A DNA stretch of 6,376 nt, taken from the NCBI GenBank assembly GCA_004376205.1, contig SOKG01000067.1:1-6376 (forward strand). Direction: 5' to 3'. The stretch is from Dehalococcoidia bacterium (lineage in GTDB: Bacteria; Chloroflexota; Dehalococcoidia; SZUA-161). Below, piece after piece: positions 1 to 5,825 of the stretch. The notes under the pieces are model-generated. The model ran no database searches and was not told where the DNA came from. It saw only the letters and a list, made by a program, of their open reading frames with translations. The position numbers and the translations under genes are program-made. Numbering within the stretch: the stretch's first letter is position 1; every line of letters starts with the position of its first letter.

Positions 1-92
1 CCACCGACCACGAGATAGACATTCGGTGCATACACCCCCATAAACCCGCTGGTGGCCACTGGAATCGAATGAACGCCGGGCGCTATTTCCAT
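1..92 (-). CDS. MBL-fold metallo-hydrolase, N-terminal fragment
   Basis: Thirty codons are visible from an ATG at 92-90 before the gene leaves the window. The peptide begins MEIAPGVHSIPV and reaches NVYLVVG at residues 24-30. This matches the usual opening of metallo-beta-lactamase-fold hydrolases: a first strand reading 'I.PGV..I', then 'N.YLV.G' just before the LIDTG segment. The metal-binding HxHxDH motif would lie outside the window, so activity and substrate (thioester, lactone, glyoxalase II-like and others) cannot be judged. The start is supported by AAGGA (minus strand, 104-100) seven bases before the ATG. The gene begins only 19 bases after the stop of the 93-residue gene upstream, so the two are probably co-transcribed. 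The family call rests on a short but characteristic N-terminus. Confidence 0.72.
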   Translation of the reverse strand, partial: MEIAPGVHSIPVATSGFMGVYAPNVYLVVG

Positions 93-111
93 ATCTATTT
101 CCTTGCTAACC

Positions 112-393
112 TCATACCGCTAACAAAGCAAAAGGAACACAAACAAGACAACCGGCGAACTTTCCAAAGGATGCTTTCCATTTTGTCGCCTTATGCTCAA
201 CTCCTTTGCTTGCTAACCACTCAGCAACAGAGCCTTCAAAATAGCCACCGGCAAAATCAGACACGGCATTTCCTAAAGCGGCACCGAGTACAGCTCCAAA
301 AACAGCTCCTATATCTGCACCGATAATAGCTCCTATCACTAACAAGCCGTTATCAACAACCCCAAAAACTAGATCGGGTAACAGTGCTTTCAT
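112..393 (-). CDS. small glycine-zipper membrane protein, unknown function
   Basis: This 93-residue protein begins MKALLPDLVFGVVDNG. Its centre is a hydrophobic stretch (about residues 8-50) with glycine at exactly every fourth position: G21, G25, G29, G33, G37 and G41, each followed by alanine except G41 (Asn). Such a glycine zipper lets helices pack tightly in a membrane. A more polar segment (about 52-77, including EWLASKGVEHKATKWKAS) follows, then a second hydrophobic tail (78-93). No signal peptide cleavage site or catalytic motif is evident. ATG 393 is the only possible start nearby, because an in-frame TAG sits two codons upstream. AGGGGGG (410-404) lies ten bases before it. I faintly recall similar small 'VDNG...GNAVSD' proteins in environmental bacteria but cannot name a family. 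The regular zipper and the close coupling to the MBL gene argue that it is real. Confidence 0.65.
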   Translation of the reverse strand: MKALLPDLVFGVVDNGLLVIGAIIGADIGAVFGAVLGAALGNAVSDFAGGYFEGSVAEWLASKGVEHKATKWKASFGKFAGCLVCVPFALLAV

Positions 394-646
394 AGCCTAC
401 AAGCCCCCCTTTTTGTGACTGCCAGCCAATAGCGTCCATCGATCACCCTGGACGAGATAAGGGGGCTGATAACGGCCTGTGGGGCTCATTGGAGCAGGAA
501 GAAAACTGCTGCAATAAGTACTCTGCCCGGGGAGAAACAGCCATTCACCCTTACTCGTTGCTCTTGAGACCGGAAAAACTAGCCTCAACAAGCTGATTCA
601 TTGATGTGCCAGGAAATCTTTTGAGGCGATATTGATTACTGGCGCC

Positions 647-668
647 CCAGCCCCCTCAGGGCCGCTGG
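647..668 (-). other. GC-rich imperfect hairpin downstream of the operon
   Basis: CCAGC (647-651) pairs with GCTGG (664-668). Inside, CCC (653-655) pairs with GGG (659-661) around a 3-base loop, with a small internal loop between the two stems. No run of U follows on the minus-strand transcript, so it is not a classical intrinsic terminator. It may stabilise the 3' end of the operon mRNA or simply reflect GC-rich sequence. Confidence 0.3.
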
Positions 669-688
669 CATGTATCTACATGTATCTA
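669..688. repeat. 10-bp tandem direct duplication
   Basis: CATGTATCTA occurs twice back to back (669-678 and 679-688) with no mismatch. The junction makes the palindrome TACATGTA (677-684). It is intergenic and no function is apparent. Replication slippage or a target-site duplication scar are both possible. Confidence 0.6.
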
Positions 689-700
689 GAGGATGTTATT

Positions 701-718
701 GGGAGCCGCTCGCTTCCC
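701..718 (-). terminator. weak hairpin just after the biotin carboxylase stop
   Basis: On the minus strand GGGA and GC pair with GC and TCCC around a 5-base loop, with one bulged A. It lies 6 bases past the stop codon. The bases that follow (AATAACATCC) contain no U tract, so intrinsic termination here would be inefficient. I offer it only as the best-placed candidate for the end of the operon. Confidence 0.22.
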
Positions 719-723
719 CGGGC

Positions 724-2118
724 TCAGGAGAATACCCCGGCTTTCTTAAGCTCGCGGAGCTTCTTTGATATTCCCTGCTCTTCTATGAAATGTGTGGTAT
801 AATCTCCTCTTTTGAAGGAGTCGTCGTCCAGGGCTACTATATGAAATGGGATATTTGTTTTTGCCCCCTCGACATGATATTCCTGAACAGCCCTTTTCAT
901 GGTCGAAATAGCTTCATCGCGATTCCTGCCCCAACTCAACAGTTTCGCAATCAAAGAGTCATAGTAGAATGGCATGGTATATCCTGCATATACTCCACCA
1001 TCAACTCTGACGCCAAAACCGCCAGGGGGATCGTAAGCTGTAATTGTGCCTGGGGCCGGCATGAAATTCATAAAAGGATCCTCAGCGTTAATCCTGCACT
1101 CAATGCTCCAACCCCTGAGTTTTATGTCACTCTGGGTGTAGCCAAGCTCCTCACCAGCGGCAATCCTCATCTGTTCCTTAACCAGGTTAATCCCCGTAAG
1201 AAGCTCGGTCAGGGGATGCTCCACTTGAAGTCGGGTATTACACTCATTGAAATAGTATTCACCGGTATCCATGGAGTAAATGAACTCCACAGTCAGCGCG
1301 TTCACATAGTTCAATAGCTTGGCGATTTGAACCGCGGTAGCTCCCATTCTCTCCCTTAGTTCGGGAGTCATTATGGGCGAAGGCGCCTCCTCGATAAGCT
1401 TTTGATACCTTCTTTGAACAGAGCACTCACGATCGCTTACGTAGACGGTGTTGCCCTTCTTGTCAGCCAGAATCTGGAACTCTATGTGCTTCGCCCTGGC
1501 AACGTATTTCTCCAGATAGAAAGCTGGCATACCAAAAGCCTCATTCCCCAACGACTTGGCGTACTCCATCGCCGCCGCCAACTCGTCCCGGCTCTTAGCC
1601 ACTTTCATTCCTATCCCACCGCCGGCACCACTGGGTTTGACAATCAGAGGATAACCAATGCTCTCCGCGATTTCGAAGGCCTTGGCCATGCTGCTCTCAT
1701 CCTCGATAGCACCGTCAGACCCAGGTGTCACGGCAATCCCTTCGCTCTTCATGAGATCACGAGCCTTGTGCTTGGGCTTCGCCGCGTTCATGGATTTGCT
1801 GGGAGGCCCGATAAACTGGATACCACGAGCTTCGCAGGCTTCAACGAACTGAGGGTTCTCGGCTAAGAAACCATATCCAGGATAAATAGCTTCAGACTCA
1901 GACTGCTTAGCTATATCGAGTATTTTCTCCATGTTCAGGTAGCTGGAACTAGGCTCCGGGTCTCCTAGCGGATAGGCTTCATCAGCATGCCTTACAAACA
2001 AGGCTTCGGCATCTGCATCCGAATAGACAGCAACGGACTGTATCCCCATCTCTCTGCATTCTCTCACTGCCCTCAGAGCAATCTCCCCCCGATTAGCAAC
2101 CAGGATTTTCTTGAACAT
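724..2118 (-). CDS. accC: biotin carboxylase subunit of acyl-CoA carboxylase
   Basis: This 464-residue cytosolic ATP-grasp enzyme carboxylates carrier-bound biotin using ATP and bicarbonate. It is full length (E. coli AccC is 449). The N-terminal domain opens KILVANRGEIALR (4-16). Aligned by eye to E. coli AccC, the ATP and catalytic residues are present: K116, K161, glycine loop 164-170, H211, K240, E278, E292, N294, R296, Q298-V299-E300 and R342 in ECRINAEDP. Substitutions at usually fixed sites are Y79 in IYPGYGF (normally His), Y238 in RRYQK (normally His), a glycine loop reading GAGGGIGM rather than GGGGRGM, and AKPK (113-116) where MGDK is usual. None removes the catalytic Glu, Arg or Lys. 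ATG 2118 follows AAGGG (2132-2128) at nine bases, with a stronger AAGGAG (2138-2133) further off. It is the last gene of the operon, 36 bases after the carrier gene. The symbol is for the family; the physiological substrate is unknown. Confidence 0.95.
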   Translation of the reverse strand: MFKKILVANRGEIALRAVRECREMGIQSVAVYSDADAEALFVRHADEAYPLGDPEPSSSYLNMEKILDIAKQSESEAIYPGYGFLAENPQFVEACEARGIQFIGPPSKSMNAAKPKHKARDLMKSEGIAVTPGSDGAIEDESSMAKAFEIAESIGYPLIVKPSGAGGGIGMKVAKSRDELAAAMEYAKSLGNEAFGMPAFYLEKYVARAKHIEFQILADKKGNTVYVSDRECSVQRRYQKLIEEAPSPIMTPELRERMGATAVQIAKLLNYVNALTVEFIYSMDTGEYYFNECNTRLQVEHPLTELLTGINLVKEQMRIAAGEELGYTQSDIKLRGWSIECRINAEDPFMNFMPAPGTITAYDPPGGFGVRVDGGVYAGYTMPFYYDSLIAKLLSWGRNRDEAISTMKRAVQEYHVEGAKTNIPFHIVALDDDSFKRGDYTTHFIEEQGISKKLRELKKAGVFS

Positions 2119-2154
2119 TATTCTCTACCCTTCTCCTTAAGAAGCATAAGCACC

Positions 2155-2379
2155 TTAAGCTTCTTCGATAATAATCAAAACGTCTCCGGTTTCCACCGTC
2201 TGTCCTGCCTCAACCTTAATCTCTACAACCGTGCCATCCACCGGGGATAATATTGGATTCTGCATCTTCATCGACTGCAAGATGCAGAGCTCACCGTCTT
2301 CCTCCACCGTGTCGCCAGCGCTGACGCTAACGCTGACTATCTTGCCCGGTATGGGAGCCTCAATTATCTCTTGAGCCAT
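2155..2379 (-). CDS. biotin carboxyl carrier protein, stand-alone small type
   Basis: This 74-residue protein is essentially one biotinyl/lipoyl hammerhead domain. It carries the swinging biotin between biotin carboxylase and carboxyltransferase. The first half-barrel includes APIPGKI (8-14) and V.AGD.V; the second includes SPVDGTV (45-51) and V.AGQ.V..GD. The modified lysine is K38 in QSMKM (35-39), placed in the hairpin turn between the two halves. The residues flanking MKM are Gln on both sides (LQSMKMQN), where LEAMKMEN is usual. The Ala/Pro-rich linker and N-terminal domain of long AccB proteins are absent, as in carriers of PccB-type carboxylases. ATG 2379 is preceded by GGAAGGAG, but AAGGAG (2397-2392) is 12 bases away, a rather long spacing; no other start exists in frame nearby. 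No biotin ligase gene is in the window, so BirA must act from elsewhere. Confidence 0.93.
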   Translation of the reverse strand: MAQEIIEAPIPGKIVSVSVSAGDTVEEDGELCILQSMKMQNPILSPVDGTVVEIKVEAGQTVETGDVLIIIEEA

Positions 2380-2457
2380 CTTGAGTGTATTCTCCTTCCA
2401 GATCTAACCTTCTACTCCTATCCCCACAGTCCTCCTCCCCCAAGGCAATTCCCATCT

Positions 2458-2486
2458 AGTTTATACGCCGCGCCAGTTTGCGTCAA
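2458..2486 (-). promoter_or_regulatory. possible internal promoter for carrier and biotin carboxylase
   Basis: On the minus strand TTGACG (2486-2481) is followed after 15 bases by TATAAA (2465-2460), or after 17 by TAAACT (2463-2458). The -35 box matches TTGACA at five of six positions and is identical to the -35 box upstream of CT1. The spacing of the better -10 box is short, so strength is doubtful. It would leave a purine-rich leader of roughly 70 bases before the carrier gene. Confidence 0.4.
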
Positions 2487-2520
2487 GATTTGCACCCGGC
2501 ACTACGTTGGCGACAGATAG

Positions 2521-2560
2521 TAAGTACCCATCACTGAGCATTGCCAGGGATGGGTACTTA
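2521..2560. repeat. 12-bp perfect inverted repeat with extended hairpin
   Basis: TAAGTACCCATC (2521-2532) and GATGGGTACTTA (2549-2560) are perfect reverse complements around a 16-base centre. Within the centre CTG pairs with CAG and GC with GC (one bulged A), giving a nearly continuous hairpin capped by ATT. It begins 36 bases after the CT2 stop. No U tract follows in the direction of transcription, so it is not a standard intrinsic terminator. It could be an mRNA-protecting or processing hairpin, a regulator-binding palindrome, or a REP/MITE-like element. No second copy is visible in this window. Confidence 0.8.
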
Positions 2561-2595
2561 GATCCCTTCTCCTGGTCCAACCGACCCAGCACCGA

Positions 2596-4191
2596 CTATA
2601 GAGGAATTAGGGAATGCTTCCTCCAAGGTCTTGCCGGTTCTAGCTTCTTGGACAGCCTGTTCAGCGTGTTCACCAGGATCGGTCTCGTTTCCCTGGGATC
2701 GATGATGTCGTCGGCCCCTTGAATACCTGCGAGATGATAGGGCGTGGCATATTTGTCATGTATGTTCTCCATCAATTCCCGCCGCAGCTCCTCAGGATTC
2801 TCTGCAGCCTCTATCTCGGCTTTGTAGAGTGAATCCGCCGCCCTGTCAAATTCCTCTATTCTGACGTCAGCAGTAGGCCAGGCATATACCGCATCGCATC
2901 CCATACGCTCGGTGCCCATGACCAAACGGCCTGCGCCGTAGCATCTTCTTACATAGACCGTGATCTTGGGCACTGTAGACTCGCAGATGGCGAATACCGG
3001 CTTAGCTGCATTTCTCTCTAACCCATCCCTGCTCTGCTCCTCCTCCAGGCTGGGCAAGAACCCCGGAGTATCTACCAGGAAAATCAGCGGTATATTGAAG
3101 CAATCGCAGAATCTGATGAAACGCGCTTCTTTGTCCGCGCTGTTCACATCAACACAACCATCCCCAACTGCAGGGTTATTGGCTACGATTCCCACCGTCC
3201 GCCCCGCTAAACGCGCATAGCCTATTATCATATTGGGAGCGTAGAGCGCCTGCAACTCAAAGAAGTGCCCATTGTCCACGATGGAGGAAATCACCTCGTG
3301 CATATCGTATGCTTTAGACAGATCCGTCGGCACAATATCCAGAAGCCGTTCATCGGTACGCTTGGGATCGTCCCCCGTATCTACTACCGGTGGTTTCTCC
3401 CGCCAATTGGACGGCAGGAAAGTGAGTAGTTCCTTGCAGTTCTCTATAGCTTCTTCATCGCTATCAACGAGTATATCGTTGGAGCCTGTCACCTCGGAGT
3501 GTAGTAGTGCTCCCCCGATCTCCTCTTCGGTTACATCAACGAAGGTAACCGCTTTCAAGATAGGGGGCGAGGCTACGGACATGAAGGCTATGTTCCTGCG
3601 CATAATGACGAAGTCGGCCATTATCGGGGAGTAGGCTGACCCGGCATAGCACGGACCTACCATGAGGCTTATGTGAGGCACTACTCCTGACATCAGGGGG
3701 GGGTAATACATGAACCCACCCCCACCACCAACCGGGCTGCCACGTACGGGCACCTTGAATCCGGACCTGCCGAACAGGTCATGTATTCTGATGGCACCCG
3801 AATCAACCATTCCCACCAGGGGTATACCTTCCTCCATTGCTTTTTCCATTGCCCTGGCCACTTTGCTATTCTGAATTGTAGACTGAGTGCCGGCCAGGAC
3901 GGTGAAGTCATGGGAATAGGAATAAACGTTACGTCCGTTGACTTCGCCGTAGCCAACTATCACAGCATCTCGTGGAAGCTCCCTGCTGTCGATATCGAAG
4001 CCAGTCTTCATCGGCTGCGTCCATATTCCTATCTCCTGGAATGTTCCCGGGTCGTAGAGCTTTTCTATCCTCTCCCAGGCTGTTAGCTTACCCCTGCCGT
4101 GTTGCTTCTCTATAGCAGCCTCGTCACCCCCAGGTTGCAGCCTCTTCCTGCGTTCCCCAAGCTCCTCAATCCTCTCTCTCATATCGGTCAT
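2596..4191 (-). CDS. acyl-CoA carboxylase carboxyltransferase subunit, divergent paralogue (CT2)
   Basis: This 531-residue protein has the two crotonase-like halves of PccB/MmdA-type carboxyltransferases, which transfer CO2 from carboxybiotin to an acyl-CoA. Family hallmarks are AIEKQHGRGKLTAWERI (26-42), DPGTFQE (47-53), the DSGAIR turn (130-135), GPCYAGSAYSP (179-189), FCDCFNIPL..LVDTPGFLP (361-380), YGAGRL (418-423), AWPTADV (437-443) and IIDPRETR (496-503). Several usual motifs are altered. IIRHGAK is replaced by GLERNAAK (390-397). The MGAEGAV loop after AWPTA is missing (RIEEFDRAADSL instead). FGGSL near residue 100 reads LAGTQ. A run of five glycines (155-159) sits in a segment about nine residues longer than usual. 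The start is set at ATG 4191: an upstream in-frame TTG (4194) would be only two bases from the AGGAGGG site, whereas ATG 4191 is six from the AGGAGG core. Whether it is catalytic alone is uncertain. Confidence 0.93.
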   Translation of the reverse strand: MTDMRERIEELGERRKRLQPGGDEAAIEKQHGRGKLTAWERIEKLYDPGTFQEIGIWTQPMKTGFDIDSRELPRDAVIVGYGEVNGRNVYSYSHDFTVLAGTQSTIQNSKVARAMEKAMEEGIPLVGMVDSGAIRIHDLFGRSGFKVPVRGSPVGGGGGFMYYPPLMSGVVPHISLMVGPCYAGSAYSPIMADFVIMRRNIAFMSVASPPILKAVTFVDVTEEEIGGALLHSEVTGSNDILVDSDEEAIENCKELLTFLPSNWREKPPVVDTGDDPKRTDERLLDIVPTDLSKAYDMHEVISSIVDNGHFFELQALYAPNMIIGYARLAGRTVGIVANNPAVGDGCVDVNSADKEARFIRFCDCFNIPLIFLVDTPGFLPSLEEEQSRDGLERNAAKPVFAICESTVPKITVYVRRCYGAGRLVMGTERMGCDAVYAWPTADVRIEEFDRAADSLYKAEIEAAENPEELRRELMENIHDKYATPYHLAGIQGADDIIDPRETRPILVNTLNRLSKKLEPARPWRKHSLIPL

Positions 4192-4196
4192 CAAAT

Positions 4197-4203
4197 CCCT
4201 CCT
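4197..4203 (-). promoter_or_regulatory. ribosome binding site that fixes the CT2 start
   Basis: AGGAGGG on the minus strand lies between the CT1 stop (4209-4207) and CT2. The AGGAGG core is six bases from ATG 4191, a normal distance. The adjoining TTG codon at 4194-4192 is too close to be the start. The site's position three bases after the CT1 stop favours coupled translation of CT1 and CT2. Confidence 0.75.
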
Positions 4204-4206
4204 AAG

Positions 4207-5751
4207 TCATAGCCGTATGTTTTCGTGCTTGCGTTCCGGCCTTCCCTCGTGCCTGCTCGCCAATGTCTTGAGTGCCTTTATGATGAAAGGCCTGGTATCC
4301 CTGGGGTCTATTAACTCTTGCGCCCACTCACGCTCCAGCGCCTGGAATTTCTGCTGCATTTCCTCAACTCGTTGCGCCTGCTTTTTCTCTCTTGCCGACT
4401 CGTCTTCAATAGCTTGAAACTCCCTCTTGTAGATGATGGATACCGCTCCTTCTGCCCCCATCAGCCCACGCTGTACAGTAGGCCAGGCAACATCGAGGTC
4501 GCCTCCCAACGTTGTACCCGGCATCGCTAGCTGCCCGCCTCCGTAGAGCTTTCTTATAGCGATGGTGATCTGAGGCACGGTGGCCTCGACATTGGAGAAC
4601 ACCAGCTTGCATCCGTGCCTGATCAGACCTCTGGTCTCTTCATCAACGGCTGGCAAGAATGCAGGGGTATCTGCAAGCCAGACCAAAGGTATGTTGAATG
4701 CGTCGCAGAATCTGGCAAACCGGGCCATCTTGTCCGCAGCATCGAGGGTCAGGCAACCACCCATGGCCTGAGGATTGTTGGCTATGAAACCCACCGTCTG
4801 CCCCACCAGTCGCCCGAATCCTGTTATCAGGTTGTTTGCCCACTGGCGCTTTAGCTCAAAGAACTCTCCGTTGTCCACTATCAGGGAAATAACCTTGTGC
4901 ATACTATATGGCTTCTCCGAATCGAAGGGAACCAGGCTTAGAAGCTCCTCTTCTCTGCGATTGGGGTCATCTCCAGTATCTACGACTGGGGGTTGTTCCG
5001 CATTATTCGACGGCAGGTAGCCTAATAGCTCCCGGCAACTTTCCAGGCACTCCTCGTCGCTCTTAGCCAGCACATCGCAACAACCGGTACGCCGGGAATG
5101 CACCGAGGGGGCACCCACTTCCTCTGCGGTTTTGTCCTCTGGAGGTGGCGCCACATGCATGTAGCTGGTCTTCCTGACCATGAAGACGAAATCTGCCAGA
5201 GAGGCTGAGATCGCCATCTCGCCAACACACGGCCCCATCACCAATGAGATCTGGGGAATCACTCCCGAGGCCATCGTCTGGAAGTAAACCATCGCTTCAG
5301 GAGAGTAGAAACGATAATACTGAATAGCATCCTGTACTCTGGGCCCCTCGGAGTCGATGATACCCACGATGGGGACTCTAGCATGTATGGCCTTTTCCAT
5401 GACCATAGCTATCTTTCGGGCATGTATGTTGGCCAGTGTCCCACCCAGCACAGTGGCATCCTGGGCCCATACGTAGATGGGGCGGCCGTTTACATCGCCG
5501 TACCCTACTGCAACGGCGTCCGCCTGTGTATCCTTTTCGTCGATAGCGAACCCTGTGGCTAACGGCGTTCCCCAAATATCAAGCTCTTGAAAGGTGCCTG
5601 GGTCCAGGAGCTTGTCGATTCTCTCGCGTGCTGTTAGCTTTCCTTTCTCATGCTGCTTCTCTATCTCAGCAGCGCCACCTCCCCGCTTCAGCCCATTCCT
5701 CATTTCATCGATCTCAGCAATCTTCTGCTTCATCAAGTCCAAATCTTCCAT
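4207..5751 (-). CDS. acyl-CoA carboxylase carboxyltransferase subunit (CT1)
   Basis: This 514-residue protein is the first gene of the operon, a PccB/MmdA-type carboxyltransferase with two crotonase-like domains. The N-half shows EIEKQHEKGKLTARERID (29-46), DPGTFQE (50-56), QDATVLGGTL (97-106), ASGVIPQISLVMGPC (161-175) and LPSNN (246-250). The C-half shows FCDAFNIPL (348-356), GLIRHGCKL (375-383), YGGGQL (403-408), LGGD, AWPT (422-425) and the MGAEGAV loop (431-437). The C-half is near standard. The N-half is altered where PccB has an oxyanion glycine pair: AGGAVYSPA is here VGEMAISAS (176-184), and DSGGARIQEG is DSEGPRVQDA (133-142). After residue 440 the usual 'NPY.AA..G.ID' helix is replaced by a Glu/Lys/Gln-rich, probably coiled-coil segment (about 443-479). 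ATG 5751 follows AAGGAGG (5762-5756) at four bases. It probably acts together with CT2, the carrier and the biotin carboxylase; the substrate is unknown. Confidence 0.94.
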   Translation of the reverse strand: MEDLDLMKQKIAEIDEMRNGLKRGGGAAEIEKQHEKGKLTARERIDKLLDPGTFQELDIWGTPLATGFAIDEKDTQADAVAVGYGDVNGRPIYVWAQDATVLGGTLANIHARKIAMVMEKAIHARVPIVGIIDSEGPRVQDAIQYYRFYSPEAMVYFQTMASGVIPQISLVMGPCVGEMAISASLADFVFMVRKTSYMHVAPPPEDKTAEEVGAPSVHSRRTGCCDVLAKSDEECLESCRELLGYLPSNNAEQPPVVDTGDDPNRREEELLSLVPFDSEKPYSMHKVISLIVDNGEFFELKRQWANNLITGFGRLVGQTVGFIANNPQAMGGCLTLDAADKMARFARFCDAFNIPLVWLADTPAFLPAVDEETRGLIRHGCKLVFSNVEATVPQITIAIRKLYGGGQLAMPGTTLGGDLDVAWPTVQRGLMGAEGAVSIIYKREFQAIEDESAREKKQAQRVEEMQQKFQALEREWAQELIDPRDTRPFIIKALKTLASRHEGRPERKHENIRL

Positions 5752-5780
5752 GCTTCCTCCTTTACGGGCACAACAGAGAG

Positions 5781-5809
5781 ATTTTAGCCTCTGTAGGAAC
5801 TACCGTCAA
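5781..5809 (-). promoter_or_regulatory. sigma70-type promoter of the carboxylase operon
   Basis: On the minus strand TTGACG (5809-5804) and TAAAAT (5786-5781) are separated by exactly 17 bases. Each box matches the consensus at five of six positions. Transcription would begin near 5774, giving a leader of only about 20-25 bases that carries the AAGGAGG site of CT1. There is no room for a riboswitch, so control is most likely by a protein bound over or upstream of the promoter. Confidence 0.7.
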
Positions 5810-5825
5810 GTCCTGCAAGCCAAGA

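Larger units (their letters stand above)
394..723. other. 330-base stretch without a convincing gene
   Basis: This lies between the biotin carboxylase stop and the glycine-zipper gene. It holds a weak hairpin just after the biotin carboxylase stop (701-718), a GC-rich hairpin (647-668), a tandem duplication (669-688) and a small imperfect hairpin made of AGCAG and CTGCT around 495. A 64-codon open frame on the minus strand (591-397) has no recognisable protein and no convincing ribosome site. I see no clear sigma70 promoter for the genes at 393-1, so they may have an unrecognised promoter or depend on read-through from the carboxylase operon. Confidence 0.5.

Noticed and set aside
69..326. 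Plus-strand open frame opposite the glycine-zipper gene
   Set aside because: It is Gln/Leu-rich and motif-free, and lies antisense to a better supported gene with a regular zipper and a ribosome site.
397..591. 64-codon minus-strand open frame just upstream of the glycine-zipper gene
   Set aside because: It contains no recognisable motif, has no good ribosome site, and its composition looks like translated non-coding sequence.
2521..2560. Rho-independent terminator at the 12-bp inverted repeat
   Set aside because: Neither strand has a T run directly after the stem.
4192..4194. TTG as the start codon of CT2
   Set aside because: It lies only two bases from the AGGAGGG site. The next codon, ATG 4191, has normal spacing.
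2596..5751. Sodium-pumping decarboxylase (methylmalonyl- or glutaconyl-CoA decarboxylase) instead of a carboxylase
   Set aside because: The operon contains a biotin carboxylase, which ATP-dependent carboxylation needs and decarboxylases lack, and no membrane beta subunit is present. Decarboxylation by the CTs elsewhere cannot be fully excluded.
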